Assembly: GCA_902805475.1 (NCBI GenBank)
Contig: CADCSX010000011.1
Coordinates: 870,001 to 934,000, forward strand
From: Entonaema liquescens
Taxonomy: Eukaryota; Ascomycota; Sordariomycetes; Xylariales; Xylariaceae
Direction of reading: 5' to 3'
DNA length: 64,000 nt
In this document: positions 49,283 through 61,873 of the stretch, piece by piece
How the letters are laid out: each line of letters opens with the position of its first letter
Numbering within the stretch: the stretch's first letter is position 1
The notes under the pieces: generated by a model
Seen by the model: the letters and a program-made list of their open reading frames with translations, nothing else
The model's database searches: none
What the model was told of the DNA's origin: nothing
Translations under genes and position numbers: made by a program

Positions 49283-50397
49283 AATGGTTGTAGCACATCT
49301 TTAATGCACCTCAAGTTAAAACTGTGTATGACGCATACAATGATGCTATTCCAACAAGACAGAATGAAATGTTCAAACTGTGGTGTTGGGGTTGTTGTAT
49401 TTTTTTTTTTGGTGGTGAGGCAAAGACCTCGGTCAAGTTGATTATTCAACAAGACCGATGCGATGGCGGCTGGGCTGATGTTTTGCGAATGAAGCTTTGC
49501 GGTCTAATCTAGCTGCTCTGGTTGGTAGGTACACCCGGAACGGCGGTGGGGACACACTAAGGTGTACCTACCCAACTACATATCTCTACTGTGCAATCAC
49601 ACTTACCGAATAAGTACATTAAATGTATCTAAATACTTAACGTACATAATTTTAGGTAAGCATTGATTAAGTTTGCTGCAATCTTCCCGTCCTACATAAA
49701 GTCCTAGCCCCCCATCTAAAGCTGGTGACGAAATACGTAATTTTGTCATTGCTTTCAACTCAATATACTTACTTGACTCTATGTAATCAACAATAGGGGT
49801 AAAGCTTTTGTCATCCATACCTATTACCGCCATCAGGTCCAGCTTGCGCCACTCACGATAACCAACTTCTCTTCGCGAAAAGAGCAGAATCCTATTCGAA
49901 TTTTTATTGGGATATCCAATCGGAATATCGTTTTTTAAACCCGAAAACTATGTGACATATCCTGGATAGCTCAGCTTACCTCCTTTATACTTCTCATTTG
50001 TACTGGTTTATTTGGAGAATTTAGTACGAGGATGTTAAGAGAATACCGCACGACCAGTTACGGAAATCTCAAGATTCTGTAACTTCCGAGTCATTCGATG
50101 TAACATTTATTCCTCCAAAGTCGTCACATCTCTCAGCTGCATGTGGTCAATGGCGATTTAACTCAGCTCAGCCATTGCTCGCACGAGAGATATGAAGACC
50201 CAAAACAAAAGACCAACATGAACCCATTAAAGGCCGCGTATACAAGAATACGGAGCTGAAGGGTGTTTCGTCACATCCTTATCATCACCAATGCGAATGC
50301 GTGCGACGGAACGATTCGCCTTACACGATCGGGTTGAGGGGTGGCTTGATAGGTTACTTTTATATTGGTGATCTGGTTGTTTGACAAGCCGTACTCT

Positions 50398-50437
<40 letters not shown>

Positions 50438-51315
50438 CGCTCCTCTGCCTGTTACCGAAGCGTCGTATTGTTCACGTGCTAGATAATTTACTTCGTTTCA
50501 GGTGGCCCTTTTTGCTTTAAGATCTGCACGCCCCCCGAAAACGCGCATGTATCCACATGGCTCCCTCGCCATTATTCCAGCCTTGCCCAGCAGCCCAAGC
50601 AAGTCCAGGGTCCATTTACACTCACGCTAGTTGCAGCGGCAGCAACAGCTACGTACATAATGTACCTACCTAATCAATTATTTCAGGGCTGTCTACCTAT
50701 CCATCTGACAATGTACCCATACCTTTAAATACCCAAGTTAGGTTACTTACACCTTGGGTTCTGATTTTATTAAAATTTACCTCTGATTTTAACGTTACTG
50801 CACCTTGGTCTGCATATACCTAAGAACTAGAAAAAGGGTTTTACCTATGGGAAAAGGGGGGTCTCACATCTCCTAAGTCAGAGCCAACCAGAAGGGATAC
50901 TTCAGGTTACACTTTAGAGAAGAGTTCAAAGACGTCTGTTCGTCTATTGGTGTAACCACCTATCGTCTCCGCATGCTGTCACATTACGGTATAGTAAGTC
51001 TACCTATATCTTTATGCGTACCTACGCGAGTATGATGGGTATACGTGTCTACATGTTTACATGTTAGATCATTTGCCCAAGAAAACACTGACCACAAAGA
51101 CGCACTAAACCAATCAAGGGGTTCTCAATATATTAGAACTCAAGATATAAGTAATTCAGATAGTTAAGTGATTACCTAGTTAGGTAGTTAAAAGACGTGT
51201 TATTTGGATTAATCCTCAACAACTCAAACATGCATACTAGGTTCTTTACATGTAAGCCTTCATATAGGTAGTTAAGTGGATACTAGGTAGGTTATCTTTT
51301 ATGCTGACCTATGTA
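49283..51315. other. Intergenic, with (TA)n microsatellite
   Basis: Upstream region of KOG1 and beyond. The minus-strand frame 49603-49833 (76 aa, ELKAMTKLRISSPALDGGLG) is protein-like but has no supporting exon or motif. (TA)17 at 50403-50436. Confidence 0.5.
50403..50436. repeat. Microsatellite (TA)17
   Basis: 34 bp of uninterrupted TA dinucleotide in intergenic DNA. Confidence 0.95.
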
Positions 51316-51582
51316 CGAAGGTCCGGGCCAAAAGTTTCGCACATGTCTAAATTCTTGGCATCCCATTCCAACGTTTGTCGGTGTTTCTAACACTGTATTA
51401 ATCCCATGCTAAATAGGGAGTTGATAGTGGCCCGTACACTAGGATTAGGGGGTTTATCACTATATTTTTAAGGAGCTTATCCACTATAGCTCAAATAATA
51501 CCGTACAATTCCTTTTAATTCATACGTAGCTTACCTAAGCTTAAAAAGCTCAGATGTGCGAAACTTTTGGCCCGGACCTTCG
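51316..51582. mobile_element. Tc1/mariner-type MITE, 267 bp, 29-bp perfect terminal inverted repeats
   Basis: CGAAGGTCCGGGCCAAAAGT at 51316 begins a 29-bp sequence that is repeated exactly in inverse orientation at 51554-51582. TA dinucleotides flank both ends (51314-51315 and 51583-51584). The ~210-bp core is AT-rich and non-coding, so the element needs a transposase from elsewhere. A different family from the 20.7 kb element. Confidence 0.88.
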
Positions 51583-53018
51583 TACGTTAGATATGTACTT
51601 CCATTTTTCTCATCTTCCGTGTCGAATGATCTCAGGAGTCAAACTTACGGGTACCTCTTTAATAAGGCCCAATCCCTCGGGATAGTACAATACTTACCTA
51701 TAATCCAAAGTTTGTATACTACACTACTTATATGACAACATAAGAGACAAATAACAATTATAGGTCATGTCCACCTATACTATAATAGCAATCCTCCGTG
51801 TTAAAGCATTATGGTTGTCAATCTGTTGAATTTAAGGAGGTAATAGGATATATTATAGGTACCTATGTAGTAGTTAGTACCTTTCGTCACACTCCATTTA
51901 TTTTAGTACCTGTAGTGCCGCTAACCCGCTTGGAGAGAATGCGTGTCTCTTAAATTAGGTACCTCCTACCCAATGACAGCCTACAGTGAGGTACAGCATA
52001 AGAGCGAACTAATCCACTTCAAAATTAGCGCAGGCACAGTCTTCCCCCCCATAAACCCGACCCTTGGTGGTAACTGTCCTGGGGAACTTTAGAGATTTTT
52101 TTCTGGAAATTTGGTTGTATGCAGTCCCCGGCAGGGAACTTGGGACCTCGTCGCCAGTGCGGTTCTTCCTCATCAAACCAAACTTTCTCTCTTTCCTAAC
52201 TTATCCGTTCATTCATCTCCCTTCTTTTCTTTCATGGCGCTATTCTAATATTGCCACGGCCGTGGAGGACGCAATAGTATTTGGCAATTAGCAAAAGCTA
52301 AGAAGAGGTAATGACAAGTTAATGTTCTAGTTTAAATCATTTTTATTCTTATTAGTACATCACAAAAAACTACCTTTAACTGCCTGTACCAATTGCACAA
52401 TTCGACGAACTCGAGGGGATTACAGGATACCCATCCCCATCCAGTGGCACAGAACAAACGAGTTGTCGCAACATTCGATCCGTCAACCCTTCATCTTTTT
52501 TTTTTCTTCTTCTTTCTTTTCTATGCTTCTAATTCTAATTCAAGTTTCTATTGAATAACCTAACAACCCGACGCGATTTAGATTTGCTTTCCTTTCGCGC
52601 CCTTTTTTCCAGTTTAAGAGTTGTTCCATAAAGCAATTATAAGGGAAAGGAGAAAAAGGATCCCAAGGCTTTTTAGAAGCTGGAAAAGGAAGGGGGAAGA
52701 AAAAAAAAGTCGAGAGGCTGCGCAGGACACGGACAAATCGGCGCAATTTCGATTGAGGACCCATTTTCAAGATTTCCAACCTCATGTTATCCGCCCCAGC
52801 CATTTCGAAGGCCGAATCCTATCGCGACGAACCCTTCATACATTCGTTTCCCGCTTGGTCATCAAGCTAATTCTGTCCACTCGCCGATCCGTCGCATGCA
52901 ATTTACCGGCACCCAGTGTTCGATACTAACCAACAGAACACATTGTTCACCCGCTGCGACGACATAGTCTAAGCACTCCTCAACCGAGGTTCCTTAGAGG
53001 GTGCTCGACTAGCCCACC
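51583..53018. other. Upstream region of the kelch gene
   Basis: No gene supported. The stretch 52490-53010 with T- and C-rich runs is likely promoter and 5' UTR of the kelch gene, with several upstream short frames (for example 52621-52929) that could be uORFs. Confidence 0.5.
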
Positions 53019-56000
53019 ATGGCTTTCCTATTCAAATCCAAGAAAAACCAGGACAGGAACGTCCAAAGCCGCGATGGGGCTCCCGGATCGTCACCTCCTG
53101 TCCAAAGTCCCGCTGGGCGCATTGCTAGAGAGGAGAAGCATTCTCGATCAACACCAACAGGAAGTTTGAATTCCTTCGATGAAAATACCCCTAGTCCAGA
53201 TGCCGACAAGTATGCCGCTCGTCGTGGTCAGGATTCATCACAGCAAATGCAGCAACCTCAGCAACCCCAACAGCAGCAACAGCAGCAGCAGCCACAACCG
53301 CAAGCTAGCGACTTGCCTGTAAGTTTCCTAATATCATCTTGATTCCTTGTCCCTATCTATATCCTTCTTTTTTGTCCTCGACTTATCTAACAATATTAAT
53401 GTTAAAAGTTTCGCAATGCTCCCCCCCAAGGCGCGAATGCCTCGTTATACCCTTGGTCTCAACGGCGTTTGACATTTACTGCATCTATACCCAGCCCGTT
53501 CCCTCGATATGGAGCCGCCGTTAATTCTGTATCGTCTAAAGAAGGCGACATTTATATCATGGGCGGTTTGATTAATAGTTCGACCGTCAAGGGCGACTTG
53601 TGGATGATTGAAGCTGGAGGGAATATGTCTTGCTATCCACTTGCCGCAACGTCTGAGGGACCCGGACCAAGAGTTGGTCACGCGTCTCTTTTAGTTGGCA
53701 ATGCATTCATTGTATACGGCGGAGATACAAAGATTGACGAGACGGACATTTTGGATGAGACTTTATATCTTCTCAATACCTGTAAGATATTGTCACGCCG
53801 GATCTCGCGTTTATCAATATAGGCTAACTTGACCTTTCAGCCACGAGACAGTGGTCTAGAGCCCTGCCGGCCGGCCCTCGACCGTCGGGACGCTACGGAC
53901 ACTCTTTGAATATCATTGGATCCAAGATATACATCTTTGGTGGTCAAGTAGAAGGCTACTTCATGAATGATCTAGCAGCCTTCGATCTTAACCAATTACA
54001 AATGCCCAATAATCGTTGGGAAGTACTCAGTGAGAACACCGAGACTGGAGGTGCGCTACAAGGCAAGGTACCACCGGCGAGAACTAATCATTCTATGGTC
54101 ACCTTTAACGATAAGATGTACTTGTAAGTCTTATATCCACCCCCCACCCCAGGCAAACGTGAATCCTAGAGACTCACTATAATAGGTTCGGCGGTACCAA
54201 CGGCTTTCAATGGTTCAACGATGTATGGTGTTATGATCCTGCAGTTAATAAGTGGTCTCAATTGGATTGTATAGGCTACATTCCTGTACCCAGGGAAGGA
54301 CACGCCGCTGCTCTTGTCGACGACGTCATGTATATTTTTGGTGGACGTACGGAAGAAGGCGCTGATCTGGGCGATTTGGCTGCTTTCCGAATTACCTCTC
54401 GTCGTTGGTATACTTTTCAGAATATGGGTCCCTCACCATCCCCTCGATCTGGTCATAGTATGACATCCGTAGGAAAGTCAATCGTCGTGGTTGGAGGCGA
54501 GCCGAGCTCAACCACGAACCAGATCGCCGATCTCTCGATTGTATATGTTTTGGACACCACCAAAATCCGGTATCCCAATGATGCGCAAATCCAGTCCAAC
54601 ACACAGAAGATGCAGCAAAGACGTCCAAGTGGTAGCGAAACCCCTAACGCTAGACAGACACCATCTCGCGAAGGCTCTAATGGACCAGATCCGAAACGAG
54701 TTGCTAGTCCTAACAGCCCGACCAATAGCTCCAAGGGCACTGGTATCGATATGAACGGGCCGCCACCAGTTAGCAATGGACTATCAAAGCTTCCACGAGC
54801 TGCAGGCACCTCTACTCCCTCAGGACCTCCGCCTCCAGGTCAAGCTCCCCGGCCAAACATGGACGGAAACGCGAATGGCCGCCGTATTAGAAACGCATCT
54901 ATCGAGAGAATAGAGAGAGAAGCTGCGGGTGCCGGCTCACCTGGTATCAGCAGTCAAAGACAGTCGCCCGTACCCAGAGAAGTGGCTAAAGAAGAAGCTC
55001 CAGCCACGAATGGGAGGCGAACACCGAATCAGCAAGGCCCTAGAAGCGGTTCGCGTTCAGAAAACCAAGTAGAAGATAAACCGAAGTCAAAGGCGCCACC
55101 ACGGCAGGCTCGAAGCCAGGGGTCTGTAGACAGCAGCACGGAGCCGACCCTGAAGACTGTTGCCAACCGCCCGGCTTCTCCACCTCCACCAACTCGGCAA
55201 ACGAGTAATCCCTTATCACGAAAAGGATCGAACAGGAACTCCCAGACCGTTGTCCTACTTAAGGAACTTGACGCTGCCCGGAATCGAAATGCGTGGTTCG
55301 CATCTGAGTTGGAACTGGCCCGCAAAGCTGGATACACGTCGAATCCAACCCTTAGTCCTACCCTGGAATCCCGAGCTGCGGAGACGTTTGATGATGATGA
55401 TAAGCGGCTCATTGAATCGCTCTTAGCTATGAAACAAGAACTTGCCAATGTCCAAAGTTCCATCGATAAGCAAGCGATTCTTGCTGCCAAACAGATTGCT
55501 GAAGTGGAACGACAACGTGACGCTGCCATTCGTGAAGCGGTCTATGCCAAGGCAAAGGTGGCAGCGCAAACCGGAAGCGCGGCTAGTACGCCGCAACTGG
55601 ATAGCGAGAGAGACTTCGATAGCGGGGATCGTACTTCAGAGCTTAATAAGAAACTCGCCTCAGCGCTGAACATTCAGAAGGAATTGCAAAATAATATCGC
55701 ACGAGCCAGTTCAGATCTCGAAGCGGAAAGGCGAGCACGACAGCTTGCGGATGAAACCCTGAGCGCCACTCAGAAGCGCATAGTTGAATTGGAAGCATAC
55801 AAACAGCAAACATCTTCTGAACTCGAACAGCTAAGGGCAGAATTACATATGGTCCAACGTGAAGCGCGAGATCAATCAGTTGCCAGTGCTGAAGCGATTG
55901 CAGCGCTACAGCTTCTACAGATTGAGAAGGATGAGTATGAAAGCAAATATAACGAGGCGGTCGGTAATTCCCAAGAGTACAGCGAGACGTTAGAGTCTCT

Positions 56001-57639
56001 TCGAGAAGCCGTAGTGGCGTCCGCAGACATGCGCGCTCACCTCGAGCGGAAGCTCGACGAGGAACGGGCCCAGAGAGAAGTTATCGAGTCGAAACTCACC
56101 AAGCTTAAGGCGGAACATGAAGCGCATGTTTCTGAATTGGAGACTTTGACGCAAAGGTTACATGACGCGGAGGAGCTCGCTGAACGCAACGCAGCTGAAG
56201 CCAACACTCATCGCCAAGCCTTGATTTCTGGATTAGAAAAGGTTGCAAAGGACCCTAGCAAGGCGAATCGAGCTGACGCCGAACGTATCGCGGTACTTCA
56301 AGGTCAGGTTGAAGCGGCAAACAATCTTGTCAAGAAATACCGGGAGGAGGCTGACGCTGCCTCGGATAAGCTCCGAAGCGCTGAGGAACGAATCGCGGGA
56401 CTCGAAGCATACCAAGAGCAATCCAGCAGAGAAGGCGTATCAATTCGCCGACAGCTACAATCTGCTTTGAGAGAAACACAATCGCTTCAGGCGTTGAATT
56501 CTGATCTCAAGAACCAGCTCGCTAACCAGCAGCTCGAAACCAACGCTATAACGGTCCAGCATAATACTCTGAAAGACATTCTAGCTGAAAGGGGCATCAG
56601 CCCGACTAACCTTGCCCGAGTACGAGAGATGGGCTCCAGGACCAGCTCACCTAATCCTTCTCGCACGAACGATCTCGAGCGGCAACTTGCGCAAGCAGTC
56701 GCCGCTCACGAGGAGACAAAGCAGACTTTCGCTGCTCAAATCGAAGCATCCGAGACTACTTTCCGTAACAGGATAGTCCAATTAGAGAACGACTACCAAT
56801 CAGCCGTCCATTATGTCAAGGGCACAGAGAAGATGCTTAAGAAGATGAAGCAAGAGCTTGCGCAGGTTCAATCCGAGAACAATCGCTTGAAGAGCGAAAA
56901 TATCGAGCTAGAGGAGCGTTCCAGCGCTCAAGGCAGTGCCACGCCTGCAGATTGGGAAGCTGAGCGCTTGGAGCTCGAAGATAAGATCGAGGGTCTCCAG
57001 GAACAAGTCAGGTCAACTTCGGTACAGCTCGAACAAGAACTCTCGGAACTGCGGAAGAAACTTGATGCTACCAATCAAGAGCGTGATAACACAGTCAAGT
57101 CTCGCAACGACGTTGCAGAACAACTGGCGACTCGAGAAAAGGAGCTCGAGGAAATGCAGCAGGAGAATAGCCTCCTGGAGAAGCGAGTGCAGGATGCTGA
57201 ACAAAAAGTCAGTCTTCTGCTTGACCAGGTAGAAAACTCAGTTGATAATTATCGGAGGCGCAGCCGGATTAGCACCGATCAAATCCAAATCGGTACTCCC
57301 AGTGCAAACGGCTTTGGGCATACTCGACAAGAGAGTTCAGAGGCGGGAAGTTCTTACGGCGGCGGCGGCGGCGCAGTTGGCAGCGCGGCTAACGATAATA
57401 GAAATAGCACGGCTCTCGACGATTTGGCTAATGAACTTGACATGTTGCGATCTCATTGGGAGGCAACAAACAAGAACTATCGGCTTTCAACTAACTTCGA
57501 CTTCGAAGGACTCGGAACCAAGAAGGAGAGTGACGGTGCTGGTCTCAGCGAGAGCCTAGCTGATTGGAGGAAACGACTCGACGCAGAGGAACGCGCAACC
57601 GAAAACATAGGGACTGCTAAGGGCAGTCATGCCTCGTAA
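53019..57639 (+). CDS. Kelch-repeat cell-polarity protein (Tea1/Kel1-like)
   Basis: Cortical polarity marker family (S. pombe Tea1, yeast Kel1/2) that links microtubule ends or polarised growth to the cell tip. Exons 53019-53318, 53409-53781, 53841-54123 and 54186-57639 give 1469 aa. The basic N-terminus MAFLFKSKKNQDRN has a Q-rich stretch (CAG/CAA run 53242-53303). The kelch propeller (~residues 115-430) shows repeated blades: GDIYIMGGLINSS, NAFIVYGGD, SKIYIFGGQVEGYFMND, KMYLFGGTNGFQWFNDVW, DVMYIFGGRTEEGADLGD, SIVVVGGE, each with the GG-then-aromatic pattern. A low-complexity Pro/Ser/Arg-rich linker follows. From ~residue 690 the protein is a long coiled coil (heptad-rich, EKRVQDAEQKVSLLLDQVEN) ending in a Gly-rich segment. 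Intron 1 uses an AAAG acceptor, as proposed in KOG1. Confidence 0.93.
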
Positions 57640-60600
57640 GCATATGCCCTGGTGCCCGAAAACCAAAAGGCAAACGTCGAGGGACCATTCTGATCGCCGA
57701 CCCTGACAATCTCACTATACATAATACCCTTGTACAGCACCTACAATGTGTATCCAGACACATTCGTTTTTCACGATTTATCACTTTCTAGTTCAGTTCG
57801 ATTCGAGTCCTGTTCTTATACTCTGAGTTCGGGACAGCATGTGTTTTGCGTTTTATCAGCATATCGCCTTGTAGGCATACCTACTAGCGTTCCTTTTAAG
57901 CCTCTAGAGGCGACGACTTTATTTCCAACCCCTTTTTTTCTCTGAATGTGTTTCTGCGCCGAAGACGGAATGAACTGTAACCCCCACGCAAACCCCCTCA
58001 ATCCGTCGTAATTTGGAGACCTTGTTCCGAAGATATGATCGATTGCGATGCCCCACGGAGTTGATTTGGTTCAGGAATGTTATAATCTTTTTGTTGTTGT
58101 TGTTTTTTTAAGAAATACGCAAGTTTTTCATGGGATGCTGTGGTGGAACGCGCAGAATGACTGGGGAGGGCAACGGCCCTTCCTGACGTTAATGTACATT
58201 ATTGCTGCTACTGCTGCTGCTGCTGCTGCTGCTGCTGGAATCGTGTCGAGGAGAGGAGAGGATCAGATGGAGGAAAGTGATACCTAGAGGAGACAGGCGG
58301 CGACCATACATTCCACCGGATTTGGACGGCTTCTTCACACCCGCTGTGTTAAAATGTAGTGATTGCGATGTGGGAGTAGTTCAATATTGATGAATCATTC
58401 GGCGTATTGAATTGGTACTTCATCGAACTATCATGGTGACTCAAGTAATCCAGACAACCCTTACGAGACAATAATTGATTTTAATATGAAGATATAGAGT
58501 CCAGGGGATTTTGATGATTGATCGTATGACGAGAAAGGAGCTTAAGCTATTCTACTTCATAATAATATACCCGTATCATCCCCTTCAGCCTACTCATCGT
58601 TCTCGTCTCATCCAGTATATGCCAAGTAAACTTTCTTTCAACTCACATACGTCCGATCACAGAAGCTGCCGTTGCAGCTAGACGTATGTCAAAGCTAGAG
58701 CGTTAGGAACGTCTAACCCAGGTCAGTTGACCATATCTTCTCGATAATAGTATTCTAATCAACTAGGGGGTAAGAATTGACAAGATGAGCATTATTGTCT
58801 TTTTGCTATCCTAATGTGCCTCGGCCAACGACTATCAAGTTGGAACTCGTAGGTTCGCAGCAACTTTCCGAATCACGTAAGACTTCTTCCCAATTTTATA
58901 AAAGAAAGGATTGGGCTACCCTTCCCTAGGCGGGAGGCACAGTACCAAAATAGTTTATAAGCTTCCTTTTCTGGCTGGATTGCAAGTACTAACAGGTATA
59001 CTTACCTAACCTAAATGACTTAACCACCATATTCCTTTCTCAGCTTTTCAGCCTGTTGAATAAGGCGCCGTAGGGCTGTTCATATCCCAGTTTTTACCCG
59101 TGTCACTCACCTATGTCAACTTTCGACGGAATAGTTGAAATGAAATCACCTAACCCAGGTATCCAGCACTTATGGTTCGTTAGTGTTTCGCTAAGACATG
59201 TTCTCAGAAAACGTTCTGGATATCGGCATATCGACGTCTTATAAAGCTGTGTTGGTGGTTGATATGATCCAAGCTCGCTAGTAATGCCGATATATTCTGG
59301 TCCGGAACAACCTTCTACTCCCAATACTCTTTTTGCCAAGACGTATATTGCTTTTCGTCAATCGACCGAATAGGCAGCGCTTTTCTTCTTCGTACTTCCC
59401 ATGCTACATTAACAGCGTGTCGGAAACGGGGAAATGCTGAGTCTTCGAGTACGCCGGTAAAGGCCAAGGGCAATTAGCGCCGTCGTTATCCAAACCCAGC
59501 AACCGTTGTTTGCTTCTACGCGCCGGTATCCGTGTATCGTCGCCTGATCCGATTCCTAGCCGAAGTATGCGGGATGCCGTAGTCTGCTCGTAGCGTAATA
59601 ATATTCCATTCGTCTACTTCATCCTTCTTACCTCATCCTTCTTACCAGGGGAATTAAAAAGCACTTCCAATATTGACTATTCCAATTCTTTTTATATCGC
59701 ATCTAGCACCTGTCTCCTAGAGTATAGCATTCGTAAACTTCTAATTAAGAATGTGCGTCATCAATAGACGGAGTAAAACCACCTCGTACCATCAGAGACT
59801 AGTCGTCTTACGATGCGCTCCCCCTTTGGCACGGCGGCAGCGTCAGTCGTTTCACGTGTCAGCTTTGAAGTGAGTTGTGGATGTATAAATAGTCAAGTCA
59901 GGTTAGAAGTGCAAGTTGAGCGTAAGCGTAATAGACTGAATAGCAATTGAGTTGATTCGAAATCTTACATTTACTATTAACCAGTTACTTGGAACTCTCT
60001 TAAGGAACTAGGTATACACAATCTCCGTATAAGTATATCTACTGTGAATTTATTACTTCCATCGAACGAAAAGAACAATAATAATTCTTAATTGTGCCTC
60101 TAAAATGTATTGTAGCCCCTCATATGTGTTTCTATAGAGCCGGGGTTCGTCTCGCCCCTGGTGAAATCTGGTTCATCTCCATCCCTTCTCGAACATAGCT
60201 CGTCGCAGATTTATAATGCGAGACCAGGGTTTATATATGTAAATACAGTGCCGCTATCTACAATTAGCAACCGATACACTGTAAGATAATACCCACAGTA
60301 CCCCCCTCTTTCCCCCTTCATTTGGTGACATCCAATAGTAGCGAGTACAGTACCCGCAACACTGTAACTACAACGTTAGGTCCTCAGGCGTGGCTTGTGT
60401 CGGGCCACCGTAAGAGAAGGACATGGATCATATGATTGATGGATGCCTCCTTCTTTTTGTCTTAGTCTAGATCGTGAAGTTGTCAATTAACCAGTTGGGG
60501 TTTTTTCTTCTCTTTCCTGCACATCATTTCCACAATTTTCACTTCTCACTCTCTCAAAAAGACTTTTTGATTTTTTGATTTTGATAATCGACGCATTTGC

Positions 60601-60934
60601 GATCTGGTCATCGCTAACCCACAATCGTTTAACTCTTTTGGATACCAAGCAAATAGCTACATATCTTTTATTTTAATTCGGAAGCCCGCGCGCGCGCCAG
60701 CCCAGAGCCAGACACGAGACTAATTAAAAAAGGCCCAGAACCGAAGAAACCCACAACCGTACCATATTCGCTAACCCGCTAAGATAATAAAAGAGTCAAG
60801 CTGGTCTATCTTACCTGTCGATTTACCGTTTTTTGTTCGCGCGATATACATACACCTACATACATCCGTACAACTTGTAGATTTACGATAATCCCGCCTT
60901 CCCCGAAACAAGCAAATCAATCATACTATCCAAG
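57640..60934. other. Long intergenic stretch with (CTG)9
   Basis: 3' flank of the kelch gene, including (CTG)9 at 58211-58237, and upstream of the small secreted gene. The minus-strand frame 59103-59339 has no recognisable domain. Pyrimidine-rich tracts near 60510-60560 and 60300-60320 may belong to a promoter. Confidence 0.5.
58211..58237. repeat. Microsatellite (CTG)9
   Basis: Nine perfect CTG units about 570 bp downstream of the kelch gene stop, perhaps in its 3' UTR. Confidence 0.9.
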
Positions 60935-61184
60935 ATGAAGACCGCATTCGCCACAACACTTGTCGCTGCGCTCTGCGCAACCCTCGCCAGCGCCGGCGTG
61001 GTCATCACGCCTATCTTCCAGAACCAGATCGTGCCCCAGGCGAGCAACGACTGCTTCTTCGGCAAGACGACACCCTACGGCTGCGGGTAAGTTCTCTCCC
61101 TCTCCCTCTCTCTTTCTCTCGTCTCCATTTCCCGCCACCCCCAGCAACAGCTAACATAAATTCTACAGTCCCGTTCGCGGATAA
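60935..61184 (+). CDS. Small secreted protein, 55 aa, unknown function
   Basis: Two exons (60935-61086, 61169-61184; 82-nt intron, GTAAGT donor, CTAAC branch 18 nt before a TACAG acceptor). The first ~20 residues (MKTAFATTLVAALCATLASA) are a clear signal peptide ending in ASA. The mature ~35 residues start GVVITPIFQNQIVPQASND and contain only two cysteines (DCFFGK and YGCG), which could form one disulfide, then end GPVRG. Such tiny secreted peptides are typical effector or signal candidates, but I recognise no family, so none is claimed. The next gene, on the other strand, is a cell-wall glucanase. Two in-frame stops right after the splice mean that other acceptors also end the protein within a few residues. 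Confidence 0.62.
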
Positions 61185-61873
61185 TGATGAGTACGCTCAC
61201 GTGTTCTCTCCACGTCTTTGAACGAGGGAGGTCCCGTCGGAGTATACCTAGGTAGCTAGTAGATCTGGTTCCGAAGGAACGAATAAAGGAAAGCGCCGGC
61301 GTTGGGTAAATAAATCAAATCAAATCGGTCAATCTTGAGGGTCTTGGAAGAGATGCTTTCGGTCACACTTGGATATAGATAGTCAAGTTAATAGTACGTA
61401 GGAACGGCCGCGAAAGGGTATTTTATGGTTCCGAAATACGGTAATGAATATGCGGTGTCGCGTTTGCTTAAAGCTTAAAGCTTAAAGCTGCGGTTGTGGT
61501 TATTGATTTTCGTCGTTAAATTTGGGAAATTCAAGATTTAGTTCTCATCTGTTCATGGGATATTGAAATGGTGATTTGTATGACATGATCGTAGGAGGTA
61601 GAAATACCGTCTGTGGTCGTACGCCCGTTAGGTATTCGTACATAATCAAGTAGTTCTAGTGAAAGACAGTGCTAGGTAATACAGACGTTTGCGAATATAT
61701 TAATTTATATGGCATCACATAATTCTATCTCTATATCGACATCCGTCGACATTTACTTTGTGGGATATGACAACATATAATTACAATCGACTTCTAAATC
61801 AGCGCCTATATGCTCTCTCCTACGTCTCTTCTCGCATCCCTATCCACTAGCAGAATAAAACAAGGAAGTAGGC
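61185..61873. other. Intergenic, no gene seen
   Basis: 3' flanks of the convergent small secreted gene and the GH17 gene; AT-rich, with a tandem AAGCTTA triplet near 61470. Confidence 0.6.

Noticed and set aside
49603..49833. 76-aa minus-strand frame
   Set aside because: Composition is protein-like, but there is no homologous motif or neighbouring exon; kept only as a note in the intergenic entry.
54392..54809. Minus-strand frames inside the kelch gene
   Set aside because: Shadows of the long plus-strand exon, with no domain.
59103..59339. 78-aa minus-strand frame
   Set aside because: Isolated, no motif, no adjacent exon with splice sites.
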